Shown one piece after another: positions 1-5,652 of a stretch of DNA of 6,975 nucleotides (position 1 is its first letter; each line of letters opens with the position of its first letter). Both the position numbers and the translations under genes were made by a program. The stretch lies in NCBI GenBank assembly GCA_037444305.1, contig JBBIMP010000094.1, forward strand, positions 1 to 6,975, read 5' to 3'. The DNA is from JBBIMP01 sp037444305 (GTDB taxonomy: Bacteria > Acidobacteriota > UBA6911). The notes beneath the pieces are model-generated. The model searched no databases. It had not been told where the DNA came from and was given only the letters and a program-made list of their open reading frames with translations.

Positions 1-36
1 CGCCCTGGGCTTTCTTATCCGACCCTTTCAGGGTCC
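1..36. repeat. Partial palindromic intergenic repeat (tail module)
   Basis: Positions 1-36 match 6690-6725 at 32 of 36 bases in the same orientation; all four differences lie in the spacer at 15-20. The segment holds the right arm of a GCCCTGGG stem, cut by the window edge, followed by the hairpin GACCCT-TTC-AGGGTC (21-26 with 30-35). The complete unit probably extends left of the window. Confidence 0.85.
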
Positions 37-169
37 AGGCCGGAGTCCGCCTGCTTCCCAAGCCCCGCCGCGCAGCCTCCTATTCAACTCACGCACGCAC
101 CGGTGCGGGGGTATTGTGAAACAAAAGCGCGGACGATCCGTCAGAATGATCGGGGCCATGCGGTGAAAG
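37..169. other. Upstream non-coding stretch with a 12-bp palindrome
   Basis: No gene is supported here. The one clear structure is the perfect palindrome CGCACCGGTGCG at 96-107, which shares its CGCACC/GGTGCG arms with the hairpin at 6762-6781 and may be a remnant of the same repeat family. Confidence 0.4.
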
Positions 170-178
170 TGCTATAAT
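170..178 (+). promoter_or_regulatory. Extended -10 promoter for the first operon
   Basis: TGCTATAAT is a perfect TATAAT (173-178) with the TGn extension at 170-172. No good -35 hexamer lies 17 bp upstream, as is common for extended -10 promoters. Transcription would start near 185, about 19 bp before the ATG at 204. A GAGG at 190-193 would be the ribosome binding site. Confidence 0.65.
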
Positions 179-203
179 TCGGCCATAGCGAGGACTGAGA
201 AAC

Positions 204-887
204 ATGGTGGAAGATTTGAAGCGTCAGGCTTCCGAGCTTTACCGGGAGCAGAGTGAAAACGGCAAGATACCAACCTCCGACAGCCTGTCGATGAAGAAGA
301 TCGTGTACATCTCCATCGCGGCAGTGGCCGCGCTGCTCCTGGTCGTGCAGCTGTCGGGCGGCTTCAAATCGAACACGGATGCTGTCACTGCGGCCAACAC
401 GCCGCCTCCGCTGGAAAAGGAGGCGCCGCCGCCCGAACTGCTCGAGCCCGAGCCGCCGGCCCCCGCGCCGGAGCCCGCGCCTCCCGCTGCATCTGTGGTG
501 GAAGCGCCCAGGCCGATGCCCGAGCCTCCGCCGCCGGCGAAGGAAAAACCGGCGGTGAAGCCTGCGCCGGCGCCCCGCGAAGCAAAACCGGCGCTGGTGC
601 GGGAGCCCCCTGCGCCGCCCCCGGCGCCCGAGATCAGCGACGAGGAGCAGGCCCGTCGCGAGCTGGCCCGCGACCTGGTCGTCCGGAAAAACGCCGGACT
701 GGCGCAGCTGGTCATCCGCCCGGGGAACCAGGGCTGGAGGGCCGTCCCCGAAGGCGGCGATTCCTACCAGGTCGCCTTCAGCATCCGGGACGAGTCCGGC
801 GGCCAGACCGCCGAATACATCTGGCGCGTAAACCTCGCCACCGCCTCCATCACGCCTCTCAGCTACCACGCTCGAAGACTGCCCTAG
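204..887 (+). CDS. Proline-rich single-pass membrane protein of unknown function
   Basis: A 227-residue protein I cannot assign to a named family. A charged, probably cytoplasmic tail (residues 1-32) is followed by one hydrophobic segment (about 33-50), then a linker of Pro, Ala and Glu/Lys (about 67-143, with PEPPAPAPEPAPP-type repeats) and a compact C-terminal region (about 145-227). That region starts with a charged helix and continues with alternating patterns suggesting beta strands (YQVAFSI, YIWRVNL). The expected topology is N-inside with the C-terminal domain in the periplasm. The layout resembles TonB-like or other envelope-spanning anchors, but no TonB C-terminal motif is visible. 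The ATG at 204 has GAGG 10 bp upstream and a strong promoter; ATG at codon 30 (MKKIVYIS) is an alternative that would give a signal-anchor. It is probably cotranscribed with the ADP-ribosylglycohydrolase 22 bp downstream. Confidence 0.75.
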   Translation: MVEDLKRQASELYREQSENGKIPTSDSLSMKKIVYISIAAVAALLLVVQLSGGFKSNTDAVTAANTPPPLEKEAPPPELLEPEPPAPAPEPAPPAASVVEAPRPMPEPPPPAKEKPAVKPAPAPREAKPALVREPPAPPPAPEISDEEQARRELARDLVVRKNAGLAQLVIRPGNQGWRAVPEGGDSYQVAFSIRDESGGQTAEYIWRVNLATASITPLSYHARRLP

Positions 888-909
888 TTCCATCAGCCGG
901 GAGGATCTC

Positions 910-1884
910 ATGGAGCCCCTCGAATTGCGCAACCGCTGCATGGGCGCGGTGATGGGCTTCGCCATCGGCGACGCACTCGGCATGCCCGCGCAGTTTCTCA
1001 CGACCAACCAGATCAGGCGCTACTACGGCAGCCCGATCACCTGTTTCCTGCCGGCGCACGCCGGCCACGCCAGCGACTTCCTGCCCAAGGGCTCCTACAC
1101 CGACGACACGCAGCTGATGCTGGCCACGGCCGAGTCGATCATCGAGTTCCGCGAAGTGCAGCCGGCGCAGCAGGCCGAGGCGCTGCTGTCGTGGTACGTC
1201 AATTCCATCCCGCACCGCACGCCGATGCGCGCCAACATAAAGGCCTGCAAGCACCTCTCCGCCGGCAAGTCGTGGACCAGGAGCGGCGTCTTCAGCAACT
1301 GCTGCGGCGCCGCGGTGAGGATGCCGCCTGTGGGGATGGCGCTTTACGGGAAGCCCGATCTGCTGACCCAGGCCGCGCTGGAAACGGCGCACATCACCCA
1401 CACCGAGCCGCGAGCCCTGGCCGGAGCCGCCGCCGTCGCCTGCCTGACGGCGCGGCTGGTGCGGGCCACCGACCGCTGCCTCCCAGGTGACCAGGTGCTG
1501 GAGGCAGCCGACCGCGTGGCGCCGATCGACAAGGACATGGCGGCGATGATCCGGTGGGTGACGCAGATTGCGCACCTGGAGCCGGCGGAGGCGCTGTTCG
1601 AGATCGGGACGGGGGCGGACGCGCTGGAGGGAATTCCGGCGGCGATCTACTGCTTCCTGAAATATCCCCGGGATTACACGCGGGCCGTGCTCGCAGCCGT
1701 CAACGGCGGCGACGCCGCCGACACGATTGCGTCGTTGACCGGGGCGTTCGTCGGGGCGCTGAACGGGATCGACGGCATACCGGGCCATTGGCAGAAGAAT
1801 GTGGAGAACGCCGACATCCTGGCCGCGATCGGGCAGAACCTGGCCGAGGTGGCGGCGCAGATGAATGACTCCCAGCCCGAGTGA
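910..1884 (+). CDS. ADP-ribosylglycohydrolase family protein (DraG/ARH-like)
   Basis: 324 residues, the usual length for the all-helical ADP-ribosylglycohydrolase family, whose members remove ADP-ribose from proteins or small molecules using two metal ions. Visible motifs are GDALG (residues 20-24), YTDDTQ with metal-ligand type T64-D65-D66, and near the C-terminus GGDAADTIAS (266-275). In most family members I know the last motif reads GGDxDT; here an extra alanine makes it GGDAADT (D268, D271, T272), which may alter metal binding. The rest, including the GAFVGALNGIDGIP stretch after the motif, is typical. The start is well supported by GGGAGGA at 899-905. It follows the membrane protein gene by 22 bp, so the two are likely one operon, although the substrate cannot be read from context. 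No signal peptide is seen, so a cytoplasmic location is expected. Confidence 0.9.
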   Translation: MEPLELRNRCMGAVMGFAIGDALGMPAQFLTTNQIRRYYGSPITCFLPAHAGHASDFLPKGSYTDDTQLMLATAESIIEFREVQPAQQAEALLSWYVNSIPHRTPMRANIKACKHLSAGKSWTRSGVFSNCCGAAVRMPPVGMALYGKPDLLTQAALETAHITHTEPRALAGAAAVACLTARLVRATDRCLPGDQVLEAADRVAPIDKDMAAMIRWVTQIAHLEPAEALFEIGTGADALEGIPAAIYCFLKYPRDYTRAVLAAVNGGDAADTIASLTGAFVGALNGIDGIPGHWQKNVENADILAAIGQNLAEVAAQMNDSQPE

Positions 1885-1887
1885 TTT

Positions 1888-1998
1888 TGTTGCGCCCCTT
1901 CGGGCCGCCATTTAATAGGGTTGCGATACCCTGGGCCGGGCCGCAGGCGCGGCCCCCGGACAGCGGCGAAAAAACGGCGCCTCGGCAGGGGCGCAACA
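1888..1998. repeat. 111-bp element bounded by a perfect 12-bp inverted repeat with nested hairpins
   Basis: TGTTGCGCCCCT (1888-1899) is the exact reverse complement of AGGGGCGCAACA (1987-1998). Inside are two further stems: AGGGT-TGCGAT-ACCCT (1917-1932) and GGGCCG-CAGGCG-CGGCCC (1938-1955). The element begins 3 bp after the stop codon of the ADP-ribosylglycohydrolase gene. It could be a miniature mobile element or a structured RNA 3' end. No T-tract follows, so a standard intrinsic terminator is not supported. Confidence 0.6.
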
Positions 1999-2194
1999 CG
2001 CCCTTCGACCCCCATCCAGCAGGCGCGACTTTTGCACAAAATCTGTGGAAAACTGTGTGAAAAACGGCTTTTCGACAGGCCTAATTTCTAGGATACAGAC
2101 CAGTTGCTACCTGTTTGCTTAATCGCTGTGCAGATTATAAGAACGACCAGCCATCCGTTGCGCCTGGGCACGTTACCCTTTACCCATCAACCAC
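1999..2194. other. Gene-free stretch between convergent units, with a DnaA-box-like site
   Basis: No coding region or tRNA is seen. It is more AT-rich than its surroundings. TGTGGAAAA at 2044-2052 differs at one position from the DnaA box TGTGGATAA; a weaker variant, TGTGAAAAA, is at 2056-2064. The 12-bp inverted repeat TTTTG-CA-CAAAA (2030-2041) lies just to the left. A replication-related function is only a suggestion. Confidence 0.35.
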
Positions 2195-2983
2195 TTAAAA
2201 CAACGACGTCCCCGGCTCGCCCGACTGCAGTTCCCCCTCCCCGGCCACCTGCACCACCTTCACCTTGCTCAGAAACCGCATGAGCGTTTGCTGGGAAAGC
2301 TCAGAGAGGAAAAGATAAGTCATTGAAGCCCCCTCCGGCGGCTTCCGGCGGAACAGATCCCTGCAGCGAAAATCCCCGCCCGTGTACACCGTCGGCTTGT
2401 TCATACCCCAGCGCGCCTCGAGGAGCTCGTCCACCGTCGCCAGGTTGTCCGGAGAAGGATTGAGTGTCCCGAACCGGTGCAGGATCAGCAGCGGCACGTG
2501 CACGACCTTGTCCCACTCCCCCTGCTCCCACCCCGAGGTGGCCGAAAGGCTCCTCCCCAGTCCGGCGATGCTGCCGAAATCGACGAACAACACGCTCTCC
2601 CCGTACCTGTGGAAAACCTCCCGCGCGATCCCGACGGCGAGGTGCGCCTTCCCGCTCCCCCCCGGGCCGGACAGGAACAGATCCCTGCCGGGGTGGGGGT
2701 AGGCGTTCAGGAACTTTTTGGCCTGATTCAGCGCGCGCTGCTGCGATACGGTTTCGGGCTCGAAGTTCTCGAGCGAGCAGTCCTCGTACTGCCTCGGTAT
2801 GCGCACGCTCTCGCGCAGCGCCACGAGGCGCGAGAGGGCGGCGCAGGTGCAGCGCCGCGCCGTCTCGCCGGCCAGTTCCCAGCCGGTCCCGTGGCAGCGC
2901 GCGCACCCCTCCCGGGCGATCACCGGCGGCGATTCGCGCCAGGTGGGCTTGGACCTGTCATCCGGCTCGCTCATGCGTCTCAT
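2195..2983 (-). CDS. DnaC/DnaI/IstB-like ATPase with degenerate catalytic motifs
   Basis: 262 residues, a normal length for helicase-loader-type AAA+ proteins. The N-terminus has a cysteine cluster, C27-x2-C30 and C45-x-C47, likely a zinc site as in DnaI-like loaders. A family-typical segment IPRQYEDCSLENFEP (62-76) precedes the ATPase core. The P-loop is GPGGSGKAH (106-114), with Ala where Thr or Ser is usual. Walker B reads LLILHRFG (165-172) where LLILDDLG is typical, so the metal-coordinating acidic residues are replaced by His169 and Arg170. The sensor-1 region reads VYTGGDF (199-205) instead of TSN/TTN. ATP hydrolysis is therefore doubtful, while the fold and perhaps nucleotide binding may persist. 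It is third in the lexA operon, its ATG one base after the small protein's TAA, implying translational coupling. M4 is an alternative start. Family assignment is firm; loss of activity is inferred. Confidence 0.85.
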   Translation of the reverse strand: MRRMSEPDDRSKPTWRESPPVIAREGCARCHGTGWELAGETARRCTCAALSRLVALRESVRIPRQYEDCSLENFEPETVSQQRALNQAKKFLNAYPHPGRDLFLSGPGGSGKAHLAVGIAREVFHRYGESVLFVDFGSIAGLGRSLSATSGWEQGEWDKVVHVPLLILHRFGTLNPSPDNLATVDELLEARWGMNKPTVYTGGDFRCRDLFRRKPPEGASMTYLFLSELSQQTLMRFLSKVKVVQVAGEGELQSGEPGTSLF

Positions 2984-2984
2984 T

Positions 2985-3182
2985 TTAATCCATCCCGGCG
3001 AGAACTCCGATACAGATCGAACTTCCCGCGGCGGCCGCCGCGGGGGCGGAGCCCGCCTGCACGAGCATGCGGAACCGGAAGTCCATCGTGCGTTTCTCCT
3101 GCACGGCGCGCGCGAGGAGCTTCTTCAGGTCCCTGCTCTCCAGCACCTTTCCATGCACCTTTACGCTGTAGATCTCGTTCAT
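2985..3182 (-). CDS. Small 65-residue protein in the lexA operon
   Basis: A short gene lying 14 bp after the lexA stop and 1 bp before the helicase-loader-like gene. The N-terminal part (residues 1-42) looks folded: a strand-like IYSVKVHG, then a charged helix ESRDLKKLLARAVQEKRT, then a strand-like DFRFRMLVQ. The C-terminal part is alanine-rich and small (GSAPAAAAAGSS, then ICIGVLAGMD). I do not recognise a family. Tight packing, a GGGTG ribosome binding site and high third-position GC support real coding. The alanine run is encoded by a perfect 20-bp GC palindrome (3025-3044). It has no signal peptide and is likely cytoplasmic. It may work with LexA or with the loader-like protein, but this rests on position alone. 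Confidence 0.7.
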   Translation of the reverse strand: MNEIYSVKVHGKVLESRDLKKLLARAVQEKRTMDFRFRMLVQAGSAPAAAAAGSSICIGVLAGMD

Positions 3183-3196
3183 GTTTTTCACCCGTT

Positions 3197-3802
3197 TCAA
3201 CGATACTTGCGCATGACTCCGACAACGACTCCCTGAACGTTCACCCGCGAAGCCTCCACCACGATGGGTGTGACGTCCGGATTGGAAGGCTGCAGGCGGA
3301 TCCTCGGGCCTTCCGGATAGTAGCGCTTGAGCGTCGCGCTCTCGCCGTCGACGAGCGCTATGACCATCTCCCCGGAGGCCGCCTGCGCGCGCGATTCGAC
3401 GATCACGTAGTCCCCGTCGGCGATGTGCTCTTCGATCATCGAGTCCCCCTGCACGCGCAGGACGTAGCACTCGGAGCGCGGCGGCAGCAGGTCTTCGGGG
3501 ATGGCGAGCGACTCGGAGTTCGCGATGGCCTCGATCGGTCGGCCGGCGGCGACGTAGCCGAAAAGCGGCAGGGTCACGGCCTGGGCGGCGTCGGGCTGGT
3601 GAAGCTCGATCGAGCGGGCGCGGTTGGCATCACGATGGAGGTGGCCGCGGCTTTCCAGGGCCTCGAGGTGCTTGTAGACGGCGTTGAGCGAGGCGATGCC
3701 GAAGTGCGCGGCGATCTCCTCCATGGAAGGCGAATAGCCCTGCTCGTCGATGAAGTCCCGGATGAAGTCGAGGATCTCTTTCTGGCGTTTGGTCAGCTTC
3801 AT
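3197..3802 (-). CDS. lexA: LexA repressor
   Basis: 201 residues, matching the usual LexA length. The N-terminal winged helix-turn-helix starts MKLTKRQKEILDFI and continues with GYSPSMEEIAAHFG (22-35) and VYKHLEALESRGHL (42-55). The C-terminal S24 peptidase domain has the self-cleavage site A86-G87 in YVAAGRP, the catalytic serine in GDSM (S121) and the catalytic lysine in ATLKRYY (K159), so RecA-stimulated autocleavage should be intact. The recognition helix region (GIASLNAVYKHL) differs from the common GLSS-x-STV-x-x-HL, so a non-classical operator is plausible. The start at 3802 is chosen because AGGTGA (3813-3808) sits 5 bp upstream; upstream in-frame codons would read through the promoter. 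It leads an operon with the small protein and the loader-like ATPase. Confidence 0.97.
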   Translation of the reverse strand: MKLTKRQKEILDFIRDFIDEQGYSPSMEEIAAHFGIASLNAVYKHLEALESRGHLHRDANRARSIELHQPDAAQAVTLPLFGYVAAGRPIEAIANSESLAIPEDLLPPRSECYVLRVQGDSMIEEHIADGDYVIVESRAQAASGEMVIALVDGESATLKRYYPEGPRIRLQPSNPDVTPIVVEASRVNVQGVVVGVMRKYR

Positions 3803-3817
3803 GTTCTTCACCTTTCT

Positions 3818-3835
3818 TACACTGAAGGAAGTGTA
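3818..3835 (-). promoter_or_regulatory. Probable LexA operator (palindrome)
   Basis: TACACT-N6-AGTGTA is a perfect 6-6-6 inverted repeat placed 16 to 33 bp upstream of the lexA ATG. One arm is the promoter -10 hexamer, the expected position for autorepression. The motif differs from the E. coli CTGT-N8-ACAG box. No second full copy occurs in the window. Confidence 0.6.
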
Positions 3836-3858
3836 GGTGACAAAAAGGTGAAGGTCAA
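3830..3858 (-). promoter_or_regulatory. lexA operon promoter
   Basis: On the minus strand, TTGACC (3858-3853) is followed by a 17-bp spacer and TACACT (3835-3830): five of six and four of six matches to the sigma-70 consensus at optimal spacing. Transcription would begin near 3823, leaving a leader of about 20 nt. Confidence 0.7.
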
Positions 3859-3859
3859 G

Positions 3860-3896
3860 AAAAAAAGCGCGGAGGGGGTTTTCCACACCCCTCCGC
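3860..3896 (-). terminator. Intrinsic terminator of the double-PDZ gene
   Basis: On the minus strand a 9-bp GC-rich stem (GCGGAGGGG at 3869-3877 pairing with CCCCTCCGC at 3888-3896, 10-nt loop) is followed, after two bases, by seven T residues (3866-3860). It lies 33 bp past the PDZ gene stop and directly abuts the lexA -35 box, insulating lexA from upstream transcription. Confidence 0.8.
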
Positions 3897-3928
3897 ACCC
3901 GTAGACGTTCCTCCGTGTCCCGGTTTTT

Positions 3929-4801
3929 TTAGAACCTGTATCCGCGCCGCACGCCGCCGGCCAGCTCCACGGAAACGGTCATCTCCTTCTTCTCGCGGAT
4001 GATCTTGAGATCCACCTTCGCGTCCGCCCCCTTGTCGCGGATGGCGCGCATCAGGCCGTCGGGCGAGTCGACGCTCTTGCCGTCCACGCCGACGATGACG
4101 TCCCCGGCCTTGAGTTTCCCCTCAGCCGGAGTTTCCTTCTCGACCGTGGTCACCAGCGCGCCCTTCCCGCCGGGCACGCCGAGGAACGCGCCCATCTGGT
4201 CGCTGATCGAATCGAGCGTCACGCCCAGCCGCGGGCGCGCGGTCTCCACCACCCAGCGTCCGCCTTCGGGGAAGGAAAACCGGAACGACCTGCCCTCCGG
4301 AAGCAGCCGCCTCAGCTCGAGCTCCCGGTCCCGCAGGTCCCTCTCCCGCTCCATCCGCGGCATCGCGCCCACCAGGGCTTCGATCCCGCGCGCTTCGCTC
4401 TTGGCAAGCTTGGCCGACAGGTTGACCTTCTTGCCGTCGCGGCTCACGACCAGGTCCACCGTGCGCCCCACGGGCATCTCCTGGACCATCCGCGACATCT
4501 GCGCCATGGAGAGCACCGGCTGGCCGACGAACTCCAGGATGACGTCGCCGGCCCTGATCCCGGCCTTTTCCGCCGGGCTGTCCTTTTCCACCGACTGGAC
4601 GATCACGCCCTTCTCGCCGGCGAGCTTGTACTTCGCCATGTTCTCGGCCGTGACCTCCTCCATGGACACGCCGAGGAAGGCCTGGCTTCCGCCGAGGCGG
4701 ATGATCTCCTGGATGCGGTTCGCCTGCGCCGTTGCCAGGCTCGCCCCGCCCAGGACCACGATCGCGGCCAGGGTGGCCGCCAGCTTCGTTGCACGTCTCA
4801 T
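3929..4801 (-). CDS. Exported double-PDZ domain protein without a protease domain
   Basis: 290 residues. An N-terminal signal peptide (MRRATK, hydrophobic core to about residue 22, likely cleavage near ATAQA at 23-27) directs it to the periplasm or envelope. Two PDZ domains follow: one at about 41-134 (FLGVSMEEV; SPAEKAGIRAGDVI) and one at about 189-282 (RLGVTLDSI; TPAEGKLKAGDVI), separated by a charged Arg/Glu-rich linker (148-170). No trypsin-like catalytic domain is present, unlike DegP/HtrA, so it is likelier an adaptor or binding protein for exposed C-termini. Its own C-terminus ends GYRF. GGGAGGGGA (4812-4804) immediately upstream supports the ATG at 4801. The gene stands alone, has its own terminator, and is divergent from an ECF sigma operon, which suggests an envelope-stress link. 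Confidence 0.9.
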   Translation of the reverse strand: MRRATKLAATLAAIVVLGGASLATAQANRIQEIIRLGGSQAFLGVSMEEVTAENMAKYKLAGEKGVIVQSVEKDSPAEKAGIRAGDVILEFVGQPVLSMAQMSRMVQEMPVGRTVDLVVSRDGKKVNLSAKLAKSEARGIEALVGAMPRMERERDLRDRELELRRLLPEGRSFRFSFPEGGRWVVETARPRLGVTLDSISDQMGAFLGVPGGKGALVTTVEKETPAEGKLKAGDVIVGVDGKSVDSPDGLMRAIRDKGADAKVDLKIIREKKEMTVSVELAGGVRRGYRF

Positions 4802-4832
4802 ATTCCCCTCCCATATTTCAGATTCATCAAAA

Positions 4833-4901
4833 CAGGGCCGCGGAAGAACGCCGAAAAACGCCGACCGAAAACCAAATAAGTCCGCGTTATTCCGCGGCCT
4901 G
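4833..4901. repeat. Inverted repeat in the divergent PDZ / sigma intergenic region
   Basis: GGCCGCGGAA (4836-4845) recurs as its exact reverse complement TTCCGCGGCC (4890-4899), each centred on the palindrome CCGCGG. The right copy also forms CCGCG-TTATTC-CGCGG (4882-4897). Between the arms is a tandem ACGCCGA motif. It may be a paired operator shared by the two divergent genes, or merely structural. Confidence 0.4.
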
Positions 4902-4972
4902 ACAGCTTACACGACGGGGGCAATGCCGGGGTTCCAATTATTGCCGTCTCTGCGGGCCCGTCCCGTTGTAGA

Positions 4973-5650
4973 ATGGACCCTGCAATTTGCCGTCATCGCG
5001 CGAAACTTTTCCGGGCATCCGGAATCAACCCATTTGAGTTCTGCTTGAGCGGACGAGACTCGACCATCGACGGGACCCCCGCGGGCGCGGAAGACCTCGC
5101 CCGGTGGATCCCGCTGGCCAAGAGCGGAGACATCGGCGCGTTCCAGAAGCTCTACGACGGCTACGCCCGGAAGATACTCAACTTCATCTACCGCATGGTC
5201 CCGTCGCTCGAGGAGGCCGAGGACCTGACGCAGGAGACGTTCGCGACGGTGTACCAGAAGCTGAAATCGCTGAAGGACGACAGCAAGTTCGAGCCCTGGC
5301 TCTTCCGCATTGCCCGCAACTACGTCTACCAGCGCTACCGGAGCCGCCCGCCCGTGGCGCTCTCGATCGACGCGCGCGACGAGGACGGCCGGGAGCTCCA
5401 CGTCCTGGTGGACGAGCGCAAGGACCCGGACGAGGCCTTCCAGGCCGGCGAGCTCGAGCGGGTGGTCCAGCGGGTCATCCTGGCGCTGCCCGAGAAATAC
5501 CGCGAGGTCTTAGTCCTCTCGGCGGTCCAGCGGCTCAGCTACCAGGAGATCGCCGAGGTGGTCGGCCGGAGCCTCGCGAGCGTCAAAACCGACATCCACC
5601 GCGCGCGCCTGAAGGTGCGCGAGCAGGTGAAGGATTACTTGAGAGACTGA
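4973..5650 (+). CDS. ECF-family RNA polymerase sigma factor
   Basis: Up to 225 residues with the two-domain layout of extracytoplasmic-function sigma factors. Region 2 spans about 48-126 (GAFQKLYDGYARKILNFIY, then EEAEDLTQETFATVYQKL and FEPWLFRIARNYVYQRYR). Region 4 spans about 163-222 (LPEKYREVLVLSAVQRLSYQ with the helix-turn-helix EIAEVVGRSLASVKTDIHRAR). The acidic linker is 127-162. The start is uncertain: ATG at 4973 has no ribosome binding site and overlaps a -10-like TAGAAT (4969-4974), and residues 1-40 are atypical. TTG at 5045 (residue 25) would give a normal 201-residue ECF protein but also lacks a strong ribosome binding site. The anti-sigma gene begins 2 bp after the stop, the classic cotranscribed pair. 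It probably controls an envelope-stress regulon, possibly including its own operon. Confidence 0.93.
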   Translation: MDPAICRHRAKLFRASGINPFEFCLSGRDSTIDGTPAGAEDLARWIPLAKSGDIGAFQKLYDGYARKILNFIYRMVPSLEEAEDLTQETFATVYQKLKSLKDDSKFEPWLFRIARNYVYQRYRSRPPVALSIDARDEDGRELHVLVDERKDPDEAFQAGELERVVQRVILALPEKYREVLVLSAVQRLSYQEIAEVVGRSLASVKTDIHRARLKVREQVKDYLRD

Positions 5651-5652
5651 CG

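Noticed and set aside
2115..2141. Possible plus-strand promoter TTGCTT-N15-TATAAG and a minus-strand TATAAT (2139-2134) in the gene-free stretch
   Set aside because: The plus-strand spacer is short, the minus-strand hexamer has no -35, and neither drives an identifiable gene or RNA.
2477..3904. Very long plus-strand open frame opposite the lexA operon
   Set aside because: It is an Arg/Pro/Gly-rich antisense frame of high-GC DNA; the minus strand encodes recognisable LexA and a loader-like ATPase with proper start sites.
4907..4945. ECF-type promoter on the minus strand (GGAAC with a downstream CGTC) upstream of the PDZ gene
   Set aside because: The spacing between the two elements is about 14 bp, shorter than the usual 16-17, and the site is more than 100 bp from the start codon.
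4941..4974. TTGCCG and TAGAAT as a sigma-70 promoter for the ECF sigma gene
   Set aside because: The spacer is 22 bp, too long for a normal promoter; only the -10-like element is retained as a possibility.
5104..5652. Upstream extension of the anti-sigma frame through the sigma gene
   Set aside because: The residues before 5653 are the out-of-frame shadow of the ECF sigma factor; the zinc-finger domain begins right after ATG 5653.
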